A stretch of DNA of 11,226 nt from Planctomycetaceae bacterium (GTDB taxonomy: Bacteria; Planctomycetota; Phycisphaerae; Phycisphaerales; SM1A02). A program made the position numbers and the translations under genes. Shown here piece after piece: positions 1 to 7,183 of the stretch (position 1 is the stretch's first letter; each line of letters opens with the position of its first letter). The notes below the pieces were generated by a model. That model was not told the origin of the DNA. It ran no database searches and worked only from the letters and a program-made list of their open reading frames with translations. The DNA is taken from assembly GCA_002737585.1 (NCBI GenBank), contig NSIA01000024.1:31563-42788 (forward strand), read 5' to 3'.

Positions 1-8
1 TGGCTTGT

Positions 9-1421
9 TCATGGTGCCGGGGTCTCCCGCAGAGCAGGTGCAACTCGGGTTGGGTTCGCCGCTGGTGCAATCCACTGCCCGCCCCAATCGTGATAGAGGT
101 CCAAAACGAATTTCTCCCACACATCGCGCGAACGGGAGGATGGAAACGGCACGGGCCGCACCGCGGTTCGACTCCGCCACACGATTTCAAACTGACCGTC
201 AGTTCGAATTCGCCCAATCGATACCGGGCGCCAAGTGTGTTGCGTCTGTGGATCAACGGCGATGGTGCCCTCGGGGGCGTTCATGCTTTGGCGACGAAGT
301 GCGTAACGGACCGGGCGGACATCGGTGTTGTCTGCCTCGCGTACAGCCTGCGCCCAGAGTTTGACGCTGAAATACGCCGTCTCCATCACGTCTTGCACGG
401 TGCGGTCGCGCCCATAGCGCGCTTTGAATGCGTTGACAAATTGCACATTCTCTGGACGGTCAATGCTTTGGAAGTAACTCCATGAGGCATAGTTGCCAAC
501 CATGCTTCCTAGCGGCATGGCGTGCAGTTCATTCTCGCCGAGAGCGAAAGTCAGAACTGGTGTCTTGACCGGGTCGACCCCAGCTTGACGGAGTGCCTGC
601 GCGAATGCAAGCGCTGAATCGCCGACCACGGAACAGAGAACTACATCGGGTTTCGTTTCCACAATGGCGCGCACGGCCGCGGCTACATCCATGGAGCCAA
701 AGGGGATGTACGCCTCAGCAACCTTCTCTGCACCGAGCGCGGCGAGTTGGTCGCCGATGATCGCATTGACGCAGTGCGGCCAGACATAATCGGAGCCGAC
801 CAGAAAGAATCGACGCGCCCCCAGTTTCTCATGGCACCATTGAACCGCGGGTGTGATTTGCTGATTCGGCGCAGCTCCCGTGTAGACGATGTTTGGTGAT
901 TGCTCCAAGCCTTCGTATGCCATTGGGTAGACCAAGAGATGGCCGGCAGCCTCAACAACGGGCAGCACACCCTTTCGGCTAGCACTTGTCCAGCATCCAA
1001 AGATGACGCACGCATCATCTTTACTAATGAGGCGGTCGGCTTGTTTGGCAAAGGTTGGTGGATCGGAGGCGCCGTCAGCAATGACCCATTGCACTGGTCG
1101 CCCAAGTAAGCCGCCCTCAGCATTGATTTCCTCAAGCGCAAGCACTTCAGCCTCAATCATCGACAATTCACTGACAGCCATCGGTCCCGTTTGTGAATGC
1201 AGAATTCCAACGATGATCGGGCTTCGATTGTTGAGCAGGCGATCAAATCCGAGCCAAGCCAACGTGATGATGACGCACGCGACCAGCAGCAGTCCGATGC
1301 GCAGCGTCCAGCGGCGTCGGTTTGACTGCATAGGCGCAGCCGCTTTCACAACTGCAGCGCTTGCGACCGCAGCGGTGTCTGCTTTGCGTGAGTTACCTGC
1401 TTCAGTGGGATGCTTGGCCAT
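9..1421 (-). CDS. UrtA-like (urea/amide-type) ABC transporter substrate-binding protein, membrane-anchored
   Basis: This 470-residue protein resembles the periplasmic binding proteins of urea and short-chain amide uptake (UrtA/FmdD/AmiC group, type I binding fold). Family signatures visible are VGILHSQTGPMA (71-82), ALEEINAEGGLLG (95-107), ADGASDPPTF (115-124), FGCWTSASRK (141-150), YPMAYEGLE (165-173), YTGAAPNQQI (180-189) and LVGSDYVWP (207-215). The N-terminus has a basic stretch (NRRRW, 34-38) and then one hydrophobic segment (about 41-58) with no lipobox cysteine. It is therefore probably held in the inner membrane by a signal anchor rather than released or lipidated. The first 30 residues are Ala-rich and poorly conserved in look, so Met31 is an alternative start. 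The start at 1421 lies 7 bases after the aspS stop, which suggests co-transcription. No permease or ATPase gene follows within the window. In this family some members serve as sensors for adjacent histidine kinases. Ligand is inferred by family only. Confidence 0.85.
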   Translation of the reverse strand: MAKHPTEAGNSRKADTAAVASAAVVKAAAPMQSNRRRWTLRIGLLLVACVIITLAWLGFDRLLNNRSPIIVGILHSQTGPMAVSELSMIEAEVLALEEINAEGGLLGRPVQWVIADGASDPPTFAKQADRLISKDDACVIFGCWTSASRKGVLPVVEAAGHLLVYPMAYEGLEQSPNIVYTGAAPNQQITPAVQWCHEKLGARRFFLVGSDYVWPHCVNAIIGDQLAALGAEKVAEAYIPFGSMDVAAAVRAIVETKPDVVLCSVVGDSALAFAQALRQAGVDPVKTPVLTFALGENELHAMPLGSMVGNYASWSYFQSIDRPENVQFVNAFKARYGRDRTVQDVMETAYFSVKLWAQAVREADNTDVRPVRYALRRQSMNAPEGTIAVDPQTQHTWRPVSIGRIRTDGQFEIVWRSRTAVRPVPFPSSRSRDVWEKFVLDLYHDWGGQWIAPAANPTRVAPALRETPAP

Positions 1422-1428
1422 CGTTGCT

Positions 1429-3225
1429 TTACGACTTCTTCTCTAGGAGGGTCACCTTCATGCCGCAGTCCAGAATCTGCTGTTCATCAATCGGACCAGG
1501 GGCATCGATCATGAGGTCACCACCCGACTGAGTCTTCGGGAACGCGATGACGTCGCGGATGTTGTCGGTGCCGACCAAGTGCATGAGCAAGCGATCAAGT
1601 CCAAAGGCGATACCGCCGTGCGGCGGAGCGCCGTGCCGAAGTGCACTGAGTAGGAAGCCGAATTTGGCGTCGGCGTCTTCCTTGGTGAGACCGATGAGCT
1701 TGAATACTTTCTCTTGCACGTCCATTCGGTGAATACGAATGGAACCGCCGGCGATTTCGCTGCCATTGACAACCAGGTCATAGCCGGCACTCAGGCACTT
1801 ACCTGGCTCGCTCTCAAGAAGGTGGAATTGGTCAGGATTTGGGCTAGTAAATGGATGATGCATGGCCACCCATCGTTGACCATCCTCGTCCCAATCAAAC
1901 ATTGGGAAGTCAATCACCCAGAGGAATCGCCACTCGGATTCGTTGACGAGGCCCAGGTCACGACCAACCTTCAGGCGCAGTTCGCCGAGTGCCTTGGTGG
2001 CAGTATCCCAGTGGTCGGCCACGATGAGGACGCTGTCGCCCGGCTGCAGTGCCAAGCGCGCGACCAGTGCATCCTTGAAGGGCTCCAAGTGCTTGGCGAC
2101 GCCGGTATCAAAGCCAGTCGCCGTGAACTTGGCAACCGCCACGCCGCCGGTCTTGAACTGCTTGACGAATTCGGAATACCCATCCGTCATCTTGCGCGTG
2201 AGTTTCTCGGCACCGCCGGGAACGCGGATCGCCTTCACGCAACCACTACGACCGGCGCGGGTCTTCTCAATGGCTTGTTGGAAGACTTGGAATTCACTGC
2301 CGGCAACAATGTCGGTGATCTCGCGAATCTCCAACGGATTACGCAGGTCGGGGCGATCGATACCAAATCGATCCATGGCATCTTGCCAAGTCATTTGCTC
2401 AATGCGACCAATGTCATAGCCAAGGATGTCATGCCACACCGCGTGCGCAAAGCCACCCATCATGGTCATGACGTCTTCGCGTTCAACAAAGCTCATTTCC
2501 AGGTCAATTTGACTGAATTCTGCTTGTCTGTCAGCGCGCGGATCTTCGTCACGCAGGCACTTACAGATCTGGATGTAGCGATCGAAACCCGCCACCATCA
2601 GGATCTGCTTGAAGAGCTGCGGGCTCTGCGGCAGGGCGTACCACATGCCCTGATGCAAGCGTGCGGGAACAATAAAGTCACGCGCGCCTTCCGGGGTGCT
2701 CTTGATGAGTAGCGGGGTCTCGACTTCCGCAAATCCGTTGGCTGCAAAGTAGTCGCGCGCTAACTTGGTGACCTTGCTGCGTGTGCGCAAGATGTGCTGC
2801 ATACGCGGGCGTCGCAGGTCGATGTAGCGGTACTTGAGTCGAGTTTCTTCGCCGATCTTCTCAGCGTCATGATCATCGGGCAGGATCGGTGGGTTTTCCG
2901 CCTTGTTGAAGATCTCAAGTTCTTCGGCAGCAAGTTCCACCTCGCCAGTGGCGAGTTTGTGGTTTGGCTCACCCGAACGGAGACGAAGAATGCCGCGCAC
3001 GCCGATCACGTCTTCACGGCGGAGCGCCTTGGCTTGCTGCACGAGTTCGGGGCTGGCATGTTCAAGATTGAAGACCACTTGGCAGAGACCGTCTCGATCC
3101 CGAATGTCCACGAACAAGAGTCCGCGACCTTGGTCGCGATAGGTGTTCACCCATCCGTTGAGGGCGATTGTCTTACCGGCATCGGCAAGACGTGGCTGTC
3201 CGCAGGTGTGCGTGCGCTTGAGCAT
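1429..3225 (-). CDS. aspS: Aspartyl-tRNA synthetase (bacterial type, with GAD insertion domain)
   Basis: This cytoplasmic class II synthetase charges tRNA(Asp) with aspartate using ATP. The 598-residue length fits bacterial AspRS (about 590). An N-terminal OB-fold anticodon-binding domain (about 1-110) is followed by the catalytic core, beginning RYIDLRRPRM (133-142). Motif 2 is visible as CLRDEDPRADRQAEFSQID (223-241), and motif 3 as GLDRLLM (542-548). The Asp-pocket segment TPEGARDF (177-184) and ALPQSPQLFKQ (197-207) are intact. The bacterial GAD-type insertion lies at about 290-425. The C-terminal signature IRDVIAFPKTQSGGDLM (556-572) is present. I chose the start at 3225 because MLKRTHTCGQ aligns with the usual bacterial N-terminus; the frame stays open upstream to 3441, but that stretch looks non-coding. 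There is no clear Shine-Dalgarno sequence. Residue 32 is Gln, where discriminating enzymes usually have Leu and several non-discriminating ones His. Confidence 0.97.
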   Translation of the reverse strand: MLKRTHTCGQPRLADAGKTIALNGWVNTYRDQGRGLLFVDIRDRDGLCQVVFNLEHASPELVQQAKALRREDVIGVRGILRLRSGEPNHKLATGEVELAAEELEIFNKAENPPILPDDHDAEKIGEETRLKYRYIDLRRPRMQHILRTRSKVTKLARDYFAANGFAEVETPLLIKSTPEGARDFIVPARLHQGMWYALPQSPQLFKQILMVAGFDRYIQICKCLRDEDPRADRQAEFSQIDLEMSFVEREDVMTMMGGFAHAVWHDILGYDIGRIEQMTWQDAMDRFGIDRPDLRNPLEIREITDIVAGSEFQVFQQAIEKTRAGRSGCVKAIRVPGGAEKLTRKMTDGYSEFVKQFKTGGVAVAKFTATGFDTGVAKHLEPFKDALVARLALQPGDSVLIVADHWDTATKALGELRLKVGRDLGLVNESEWRFLWVIDFPMFDWDEDGQRWVAMHHPFTSPNPDQFHLLESEPGKCLSAGYDLVVNGSEIAGGSIRIHRMDVQEKVFKLIGLTKEDADAKFGFLLSALRHGAPPHGGIAFGLDRLLMHLVGTDNIRDVIAFPKTQSGGDLMIDAPGPIDEQQILDCGMKVTLLEKKS

Positions 3226-3285
3226 GGTGGGGGGTTCAGGGTGAAGGGTCAAGGATAGCTTTGTGCGGCATAACCCGGGCGTTAC

Positions 3286-3316
3286 AAATAGGTGCCGTTC
3301 ACCCCTGTCCCTATTT
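3286..3316. repeat. Short palindrome resembling REP-type intergenic repeats
   Basis: Arms AAATAGG (3286-3292) and CCTATTT (3310-3316) form a perfect 7-bp inverted repeat around a 17-base centre that contains GTGCCGTTCACCCCTGTC-like sequence. It lies 60 bases upstream of the aspS start. The combination of an AAATAGG arm with a GGTGCC/TGTCC core is familiar from dispersed REP-like intergenic palindromes in many bacterial genomes, some of which are mobilised by REP-associated (RAYT) transposases. Only one copy is seen here and no transposase gene is in the window, so the assignment is by resemblance. It could also act as a hairpin in the aspS leader. Confidence 0.4.
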
Positions 3317-3335
3317 TCCGGGTGAAGTGAATGCA

Positions 3336-3728
3336 GTCGTTCCTCCGCCCCCTTCGTTGCGCGCGGGACCCTCGGACGCGGACGGCTGCGCTCCACAAGG
3401 TTCCGCTTAGCCTCGGGCGAATCTGTTCGTCCGGTTGGCACCCACGGGGCGTACGTCCAACTGCCGGACTTCTCAGTTTCACACGCCGCTTACCGAGGAT
3501 CCCGTGCTCACTGCGGGGGTCGCACACGGCAGGCACTTGGATTCCAAGGATTGTGGAACACCCCCATCTGGCCGCAGGCGCCGGAGAGGACTGGGCCGCG
3601 CTCAGCGGCCGTCCTCGTAAGGCGAATGCGGGCCAGTAGGCAGGCGTGATGCAACAACGCGAGCCAACACGCAACCGTGATGCCTCACCGCCGTCAGTAC
3701 GCAATCGTGTCGTAACTTCGCCCCGCGC
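3336..3728. other. GC-rich structured non-coding region between rpsA terminator and aspS
   Basis: About 390 bases have no credible gene: the open frames here give Arg/Pro-rich, low-quality translations. Several stems are visible. The strongest is GAGGAC/GTCCTC plus GGCCGC/GCGGCC (3586-3616), a 12-bp stem with a 2-base bulge and a 5-base loop. Others are CCGTG/CACGG (3502-3506/3525-3529), CCTCGG/CCGAGG (3411-3416/3493-3498) enclosing CCGGTTGG/CCAA-ctg-CCGG (3431-3438/3457-3467), and a competing stem at 3414-3421/3426-3433. That last stem has a G-U pair on the plus strand but an A-C mismatch on the minus strand. I tested it by eye against RNase P RNA, tmRNA, 6S and SRP RNA and found no match. 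The aspS promoter must lie somewhere between the terminator and 3225, but I see no convincing -35/-10 pair. Confidence 0.45.
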
Positions 3729-3766
3729 AAAAAAGAAAGCGCCCCGACGTTTCCGTCGGGGCGCGC
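3729..3766 (-). terminator. Rho-independent terminator of rpsA
   Basis: Read on the minus strand, an 11-bp perfect GC-rich stem (GCGCCCCGACG, 3764-3754 pairing with 3749-3739 on the map) closes on a GAAA tetraloop (GNRA type). It is followed at once by the run TTTCTTTTTT (3738-3729). It lies 28 bases after the rpsA stop codon, which separates the rpsA transcription unit from aspS. The plus-strand side carries only a broken T run, so it may work weakly in the other direction. Confidence 0.93.
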
Positions 3767-3793
3767 TTTGCTTCTTGAAGTTGTCGCGTCAGA

Positions 3794-5527
3794 TCACAGA
3801 GTGATCTTCGACGTTCCAAGCGATCCGTGATCGTCCATGCCGCCGCGGGCTGGGCGAACGCCAGTCTGCGAACGACGCTGGCCAGCTTCTTCGTCCACGG
3901 TGGAACCCCACTGTGCACGCTTGAGACTGAGGCCGATCTTGCGGTCTTCGATGTCGACACGCAGGATCTTGACTTCGACTTCCTGACCAGGCTTGACCAC
4001 ATCCTGCGGATTCTCGACCTTCTGGTCGGAGAGTTCGCTGATGTGCAAGAGACCCTCGAGGCCGTCCTCGAGTTCCACGAAGACGCCGAAGTTGGCGATC
4101 TTGGTGATGGTGCCCTTGACGATCATGCCCGGGCGGTAAGCGCTCGGGATCGCTTCGGTCCACGGATCTTCGGTGAGTTGCTTGACGCCCAAGCCGATGC
4201 GCTGCTTCTCCTGGTCCACCTCGAGGATGACGCACTGCACGCTGTCGCCCTTCTTGTAGAGCTCGTTCGGGTGAGCAACCTTCTTGGTCCAGCTGATGTC
4301 GCTGACGTGGAGCAGGCCGTCGATGCCTGGCTCGATCTCGACGAATGCGCCGTAGTTGGAAAGGTTGCGAACCTTGCCCTCCACAACGGAGCCGCGCGGG
4401 TAACGGTCGGAGACCAGTTCCCACGGATTGACTTCCGTCTGCTTCATGCCGAGCGAGATCTCCAACTTGTCCTTGTTGATCTCGAGCACCACCACGTCCA
4501 CTTCGTCGCCAACAGCCACGAGCTCGCTCGGGTGGTTGACGCGACGCGTCCAGCTCATTTCGCTGACGTGCACGAGGCCTTCGATGCCTTCCTCAAGCTG
4601 CACGAATGCGCCGTAGGACATGAGGCTGACAACCTTGCCCTTGACGCGCGAATTGACCGGGTACTTCTTCTCGATCTCTTCCCATGGCGAAGTTTCCTTC
4701 TGCTTCAGGCCGAGAGCAATCTTCTCACGATCGCGGTCGATATTGAGGATCTTGACCTCAACTTCGTCGCCGATCTTGACCACTTCGGTTGGGTGATTCA
4801 CGCGACCCCAACTCATGTCGGTGATGTGCAGCAAGCCATCGAGTCCGCCGAGGTCGATGAACGCGCCGAAGTCGGCGATGTTCGTGACGGTTCCGCGAAC
4901 GATGTCGCCTTCCTTGACTGCCGTGAGCAACTTGCTCTTGGCAGCGTCGCGCTCTTCTTCGATCAGCTTGCGACGGCTGATGACGATGTTCTTACGCTCT
5001 TCGTCGATCTTGAGGATCGAGGCGCGCACATTGCGGCCAACGTATTCGCCGATGTCGCCGGGGCGGCGAACATCAACTTGCGATGCTGGCAGGAACACCG
5101 GCACGCCGATGTCCACAAGCAGACCGCCCTTGATCTTGCGGAGGACCTTGCCCTCAACGATGTCGCCTTCCTTACGCGTGACCAGGATCTGCTCCCAGCC
5201 GCGGATGCGGTCAGCCTTGCGCTTGGACAGAACTACCGAACCTTCGGAGTCTTCCATCTCTTCGAGCAACACTTCAACTTCGTCACCGACGTTCACGCCG
5301 ATATCGTCAAACTCTGCCTTGTCGACTTGGCCTTCGCTCTTCAGTCCGACGTCAACGATGACAAAGTCACCGGACATTCCGACCACGATGCCCTTCAGGA
5401 TGCTTCCGGGCGCCATCGACTTCGGTTCGACGCCACCGACGTCGGAGCCAGAGTGAATGCCGGAAAGAATGATTTCAAGTTCAGCAGCGTCGAGGCCAAT
5501 GTCCTCGATCAGGTTGTAGTCGACCAT
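3794..5527 (-). CDS. rpsA: 30S ribosomal protein S1 (six S1 domains)
   Basis: Ribosomal protein S1 binds mRNA on the 30S subunit and helps bring weak-Shine-Dalgarno messages to the start site. The protein has 577 residues, near the E. coli length. Six S1 (OB-fold) repeats are visible, at about 40-104, 119-187, 206-275, 291-363, 378-449 and 465-536. Repeats 3-6 carry the conserved pattern of YGAFV/FGAFI followed by GLLHISE/GLVHVSE (for example 220-238, 305-323, 392-410 and 480-498). The less regular repeats 1 and 2 fit the ribosome-docking end known for S1. The short basic, Gly-rich C-terminal tail (after about 540) is not conserved. The start at 5527 (MVDYNLIEDI) is chosen because the upstream in-frame extension to 5671 runs through a palindrome and looks non-coding. 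No clear Shine-Dalgarno sequence precedes it, as is common for rpsA. A strong terminator follows 28 bases downstream. Confidence 0.95.
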   Translation of the reverse strand: MVDYNLIEDIGLDAAELEIILSGIHSGSDVGGVEPKSMAPGSILKGIVVGMSGDFVIVDVGLKSEGQVDKAEFDDIGVNVGDEVEVLLEEMEDSEGSVVLSKRKADRIRGWEQILVTRKEGDIVEGKVLRKIKGGLLVDIGVPVFLPASQVDVRRPGDIGEYVGRNVRASILKIDEERKNIVISRRKLIEEERDAAKSKLLTAVKEGDIVRGTVTNIADFGAFIDLGGLDGLLHITDMSWGRVNHPTEVVKIGDEVEVKILNIDRDREKIALGLKQKETSPWEEIEKKYPVNSRVKGKVVSLMSYGAFVQLEEGIEGLVHVSEMSWTRRVNHPSELVAVGDEVDVVVLEINKDKLEISLGMKQTEVNPWELVSDRYPRGSVVEGKVRNLSNYGAFVEIEPGIDGLLHVSDISWTKKVAHPNELYKKGDSVQCVILEVDQEKQRIGLGVKQLTEDPWTEAIPSAYRPGMIVKGTITKIANFGVFVELEDGLEGLLHISELSDQKVENPQDVVKPGQEVEVKILRVDIEDRKIGLSLKRAQWGSTVDEEAGQRRSQTGVRPARGGMDDHGSLGTSKITL

Positions 5528-5555
5528 GTTGTCTCTATGGGTGATGTATTTGCCG

Positions 5556-5573
5556 TGATGACGCGCGTCATCA
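5556..5573. promoter_or_regulatory. 18-bp perfect palindrome in the rpsA leader
   Basis: TGATGACGCGCGTCATCA is self-complementary over all 18 bases and sits 28 bases upstream of the rpsA start codon. A perfect palindrome with a GCGC centre could be an operator for a dimeric regulator, or, in RNA, a hairpin close to the ribosome landing site. A second small hairpin, GGGCA-acg-TGCCC, lies further upstream at 5594-5606. S1 is known to control its own translation in E. coli through leader structure, so an autoregulatory role is possible. This is inference from position and symmetry only. Confidence 0.45.
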
Positions 5574-5668
5574 TGCGGCGGTGCGGGTTCCTCGGGCAAC
5601 GTGCCCAAGGCAGAACAACGAAGGATACCGATGCCGGGCGTTGATGCGAAGCGCTTCAGTCGGAAGGC

Positions 5669-5698
5669 CATGCTCAGCCATGCTCAGCCATGCTCAGC
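5669..5698. repeat. Triplicate 10-bp direct repeat (CATGCTCAGC)
   Basis: Three perfect head-to-tail copies of CATGCTCAGC occupy exactly 30 bases. The copy farthest right contains the stop codon of the MFS gene (5694-5696, minus strand); the other two lie in the MFS-rpsA spacer. The 10-bp period equals about one DNA helical turn, so the copies would face the same side of the helix. It could be a protein-binding array upstream of rpsA or simply the product of replication slippage. Confidence 0.7.
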
Positions 5699-7142
5699 GC
5701 GGATCCGTGGGAACTTCGCCCTCGTCGGCCCCAATTTCGGGATACCGGACGTACTCGTGGTCTTTGCCCTGGCGCTGCATTCCGCGCCATTGCAGGACGA
5801 ATCCCACTGCGCCGATCGTATTGATCAGGAAGCAGGCGCCGAATGTCCAGTTCTGGAGCCCCCAGGCGCCAAGCGACTTGTATAGGCCCACCGCCAAGAA
5901 AGGGGCAATTACCCCGCGAATGCCGTTCAGTGTCACGTGGACGCTCATGTAGAGGGCGTCGCGCTCCGGAGTGGCGAAGTCTTGGTGCCCCAAGTTCCAC
6001 GCGAGCGCTCCGCCGGCAAACCCGACGCCCATGAATGCACCGGCCACGTAGAAGAGCCACAGTTGCCCGAGGGAAGCCGCCAGCCACAGGGTGCCCGCCG
6101 CCGCCACGAAACTCCAACTGTGAATCGCACGGAATCGGACCACGTGAACGCGGTCGAGCAGTCGCGCCCAGATCGGAATGATCAGCGGCATAGTGATCAG
6201 CGGAATGACGGTGGTGGCAAGAATCGCCTGCAGGTAGCTAGCGCCAAGGCCGTCTTCTAAGACGATGGCTTGCGGCGCGCCAATCATCAAGTTGCCCATG
6301 CCGAACACGAACATCCAGATCATGAATTGTCGGTAGCCGCGATCTTCCACTAAGACGCGCCAATTGGTGTGCAGTGCATCGCCCGCCATGGCGGCGGTGT
6401 GCATGGGATTTGCACTGATCGTGCTGCGCCCGGACTCAGCACGTTCGGAACGAGCGAGTCGTCCAGCTCCGCGCAAGCGCACGCCGCGAAAGATGGAGTT
6501 GCCGTACAGACCGACGATCGCAAGCACTGGGAAGGTGACGTGGAAACTCTGCGGGCTGAAGTCCATTGATGCGCCAACGATCCATCCCGCGAGCGCCAGC
6601 ATCACTGACTGCACGCTGGCCATCTTTCCAGCGATGCTCGCGCGCCGTTCTTTTGGGTAGTTCTGTCGCCACACTGCGGCGCGGACGGTGATGACGCCCG
6701 TCCATGCTGCGCGCGCGAGGAGCACCAAGATGCATGTTCCGAGCAGTCCCCAGGAATTGAGTGGCATGGCAGCAACCGCCGCCACGCAGAGACAAGTACC
6801 AATTTGAATGGTGGAAATGAAGCGAATCTTGTCGCGGCCGCGGCTCACTCGAGCCCATATGAAGCTGGTGAGGTTTGCGAAGTTTGGTGCGGCGCTGACA
6901 AACGCCACCGCAAAGTCCAAGAGCTCCGGCGAAATGCCCGGCACTCCCGTCCACGCCTTCTTGACGAGCACCGACATGGTGCCGCCTTCAATCGCGCCAA
7001 GCATGATGGGAAGGAACGCCCATGAAAGCAATTCGCGCGCATAGTTGGCGCGCTGCATCGGCGGCAGCGTGCGCGGATGGAATCCCCAGAGCCAGCTGGT
7101 GAAGAGTTCAACCAGCGAGCGTGGGTGTGCGGCGTGCTTCAT
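5694..7142 (-). CDS. Major facilitator superfamily (MFS) transporter, substrate unknown
   Basis: This 482-residue integral membrane protein shows about twelve hydrophobic segments in the 6+6 arrangement of MFS carriers. They lie at roughly 38-56, 73-95, 108-128, 131-150, 176-192, 202-217, then 271-290, 303-325, 338-356, 360-381, 404-422 and 430-452. A long basic cytoplasmic loop (218-268) separates the halves. Cytoplasmic-loop charges after segment 2 (WARVSRGRDKIR, 96-107) are in the place of the MFS motif A. The C-terminal half has the distinctive LGHQDFATPERDALYMSVHV (384-403). No residue identifies the substrate. The start at 7142 (MKHAAHPRSL) is preferred; the frame is open upstream to 7355, but that extension runs through inverted repeats and is Arg/Pro/Gly-rich. 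No Shine-Dalgarno sequence is seen. The gene lies 248 bases after the HIT gene and ends 166 bases before rpsA on the same strand. Confidence 0.85.
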   Translation of the reverse strand: MKHAAHPRSLVELFTSWLWGFHPRTLPPMQRANYARELLSWAFLPIMLGAIEGGTMSVLVKKAWTGVPGISPELLDFAVAFVSAAPNFANLTSFIWARVSRGRDKIRFISTIQIGTCLCVAAVAAMPLNSWGLLGTCILVLLARAAWTGVITVRAAVWRQNYPKERRASIAGKMASVQSVMLALAGWIVGASMDFSPQSFHVTFPVLAIVGLYGNSIFRGVRLRGAGRLARSERAESGRSTISANPMHTAAMAGDALHTNWRVLVEDRGYRQFMIWMFVFGMGNLMIGAPQAIVLEDGLGASYLQAILATTVIPLITMPLIIPIWARLLDRVHVVRFRAIHSWSFVAAAGTLWLAASLGQLWLFYVAGAFMGVGFAGGALAWNLGHQDFATPERDALYMSVHVTLNGIRGVIAPFLAVGLYKSLGAWGLQNWTFGACFLINTIGAVGFVLQWRGMQRQGKDHEYVRYPEIGADEGEVPTDPR

Positions 7143-7183
7143 TTCAAAACGACAAGCGGAGCGGTGGGGTGGATGAACGGAGC

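Noticed and set aside
1714..2712. A 332-codon open frame on the plus strand
   Set aside because: It is antisense to aspS and has no ribosome site or domain signal; the codon bias of aspS explains its length.
3282..3704. A 140-codon minus-strand frame between rpsA and aspS
   Set aside because: The product is Arg/Pro/Gly-rich, lacks a ribosome site and runs through hairpins and a REP-like palindrome, so it looks non-coding.
3331..3728. RNase P RNA
   Set aside because: On the minus strand the segment GAGAAGTCCGG faintly resembles the RNase P core near P4, and an ACAGA follows. However, the spacing is wrong, and the conserved partner near the 3' end and the GGTAAGGGTGAAA-like element are missing.
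3827..5644. A 605-codon open frame on the plus strand
   Set aside because: It is antisense to rpsA, whose six S1 domains are unmistakable. The translation is an Asp/Leu/Val-rich mirror of the rpsA codons with no recognisable domain.
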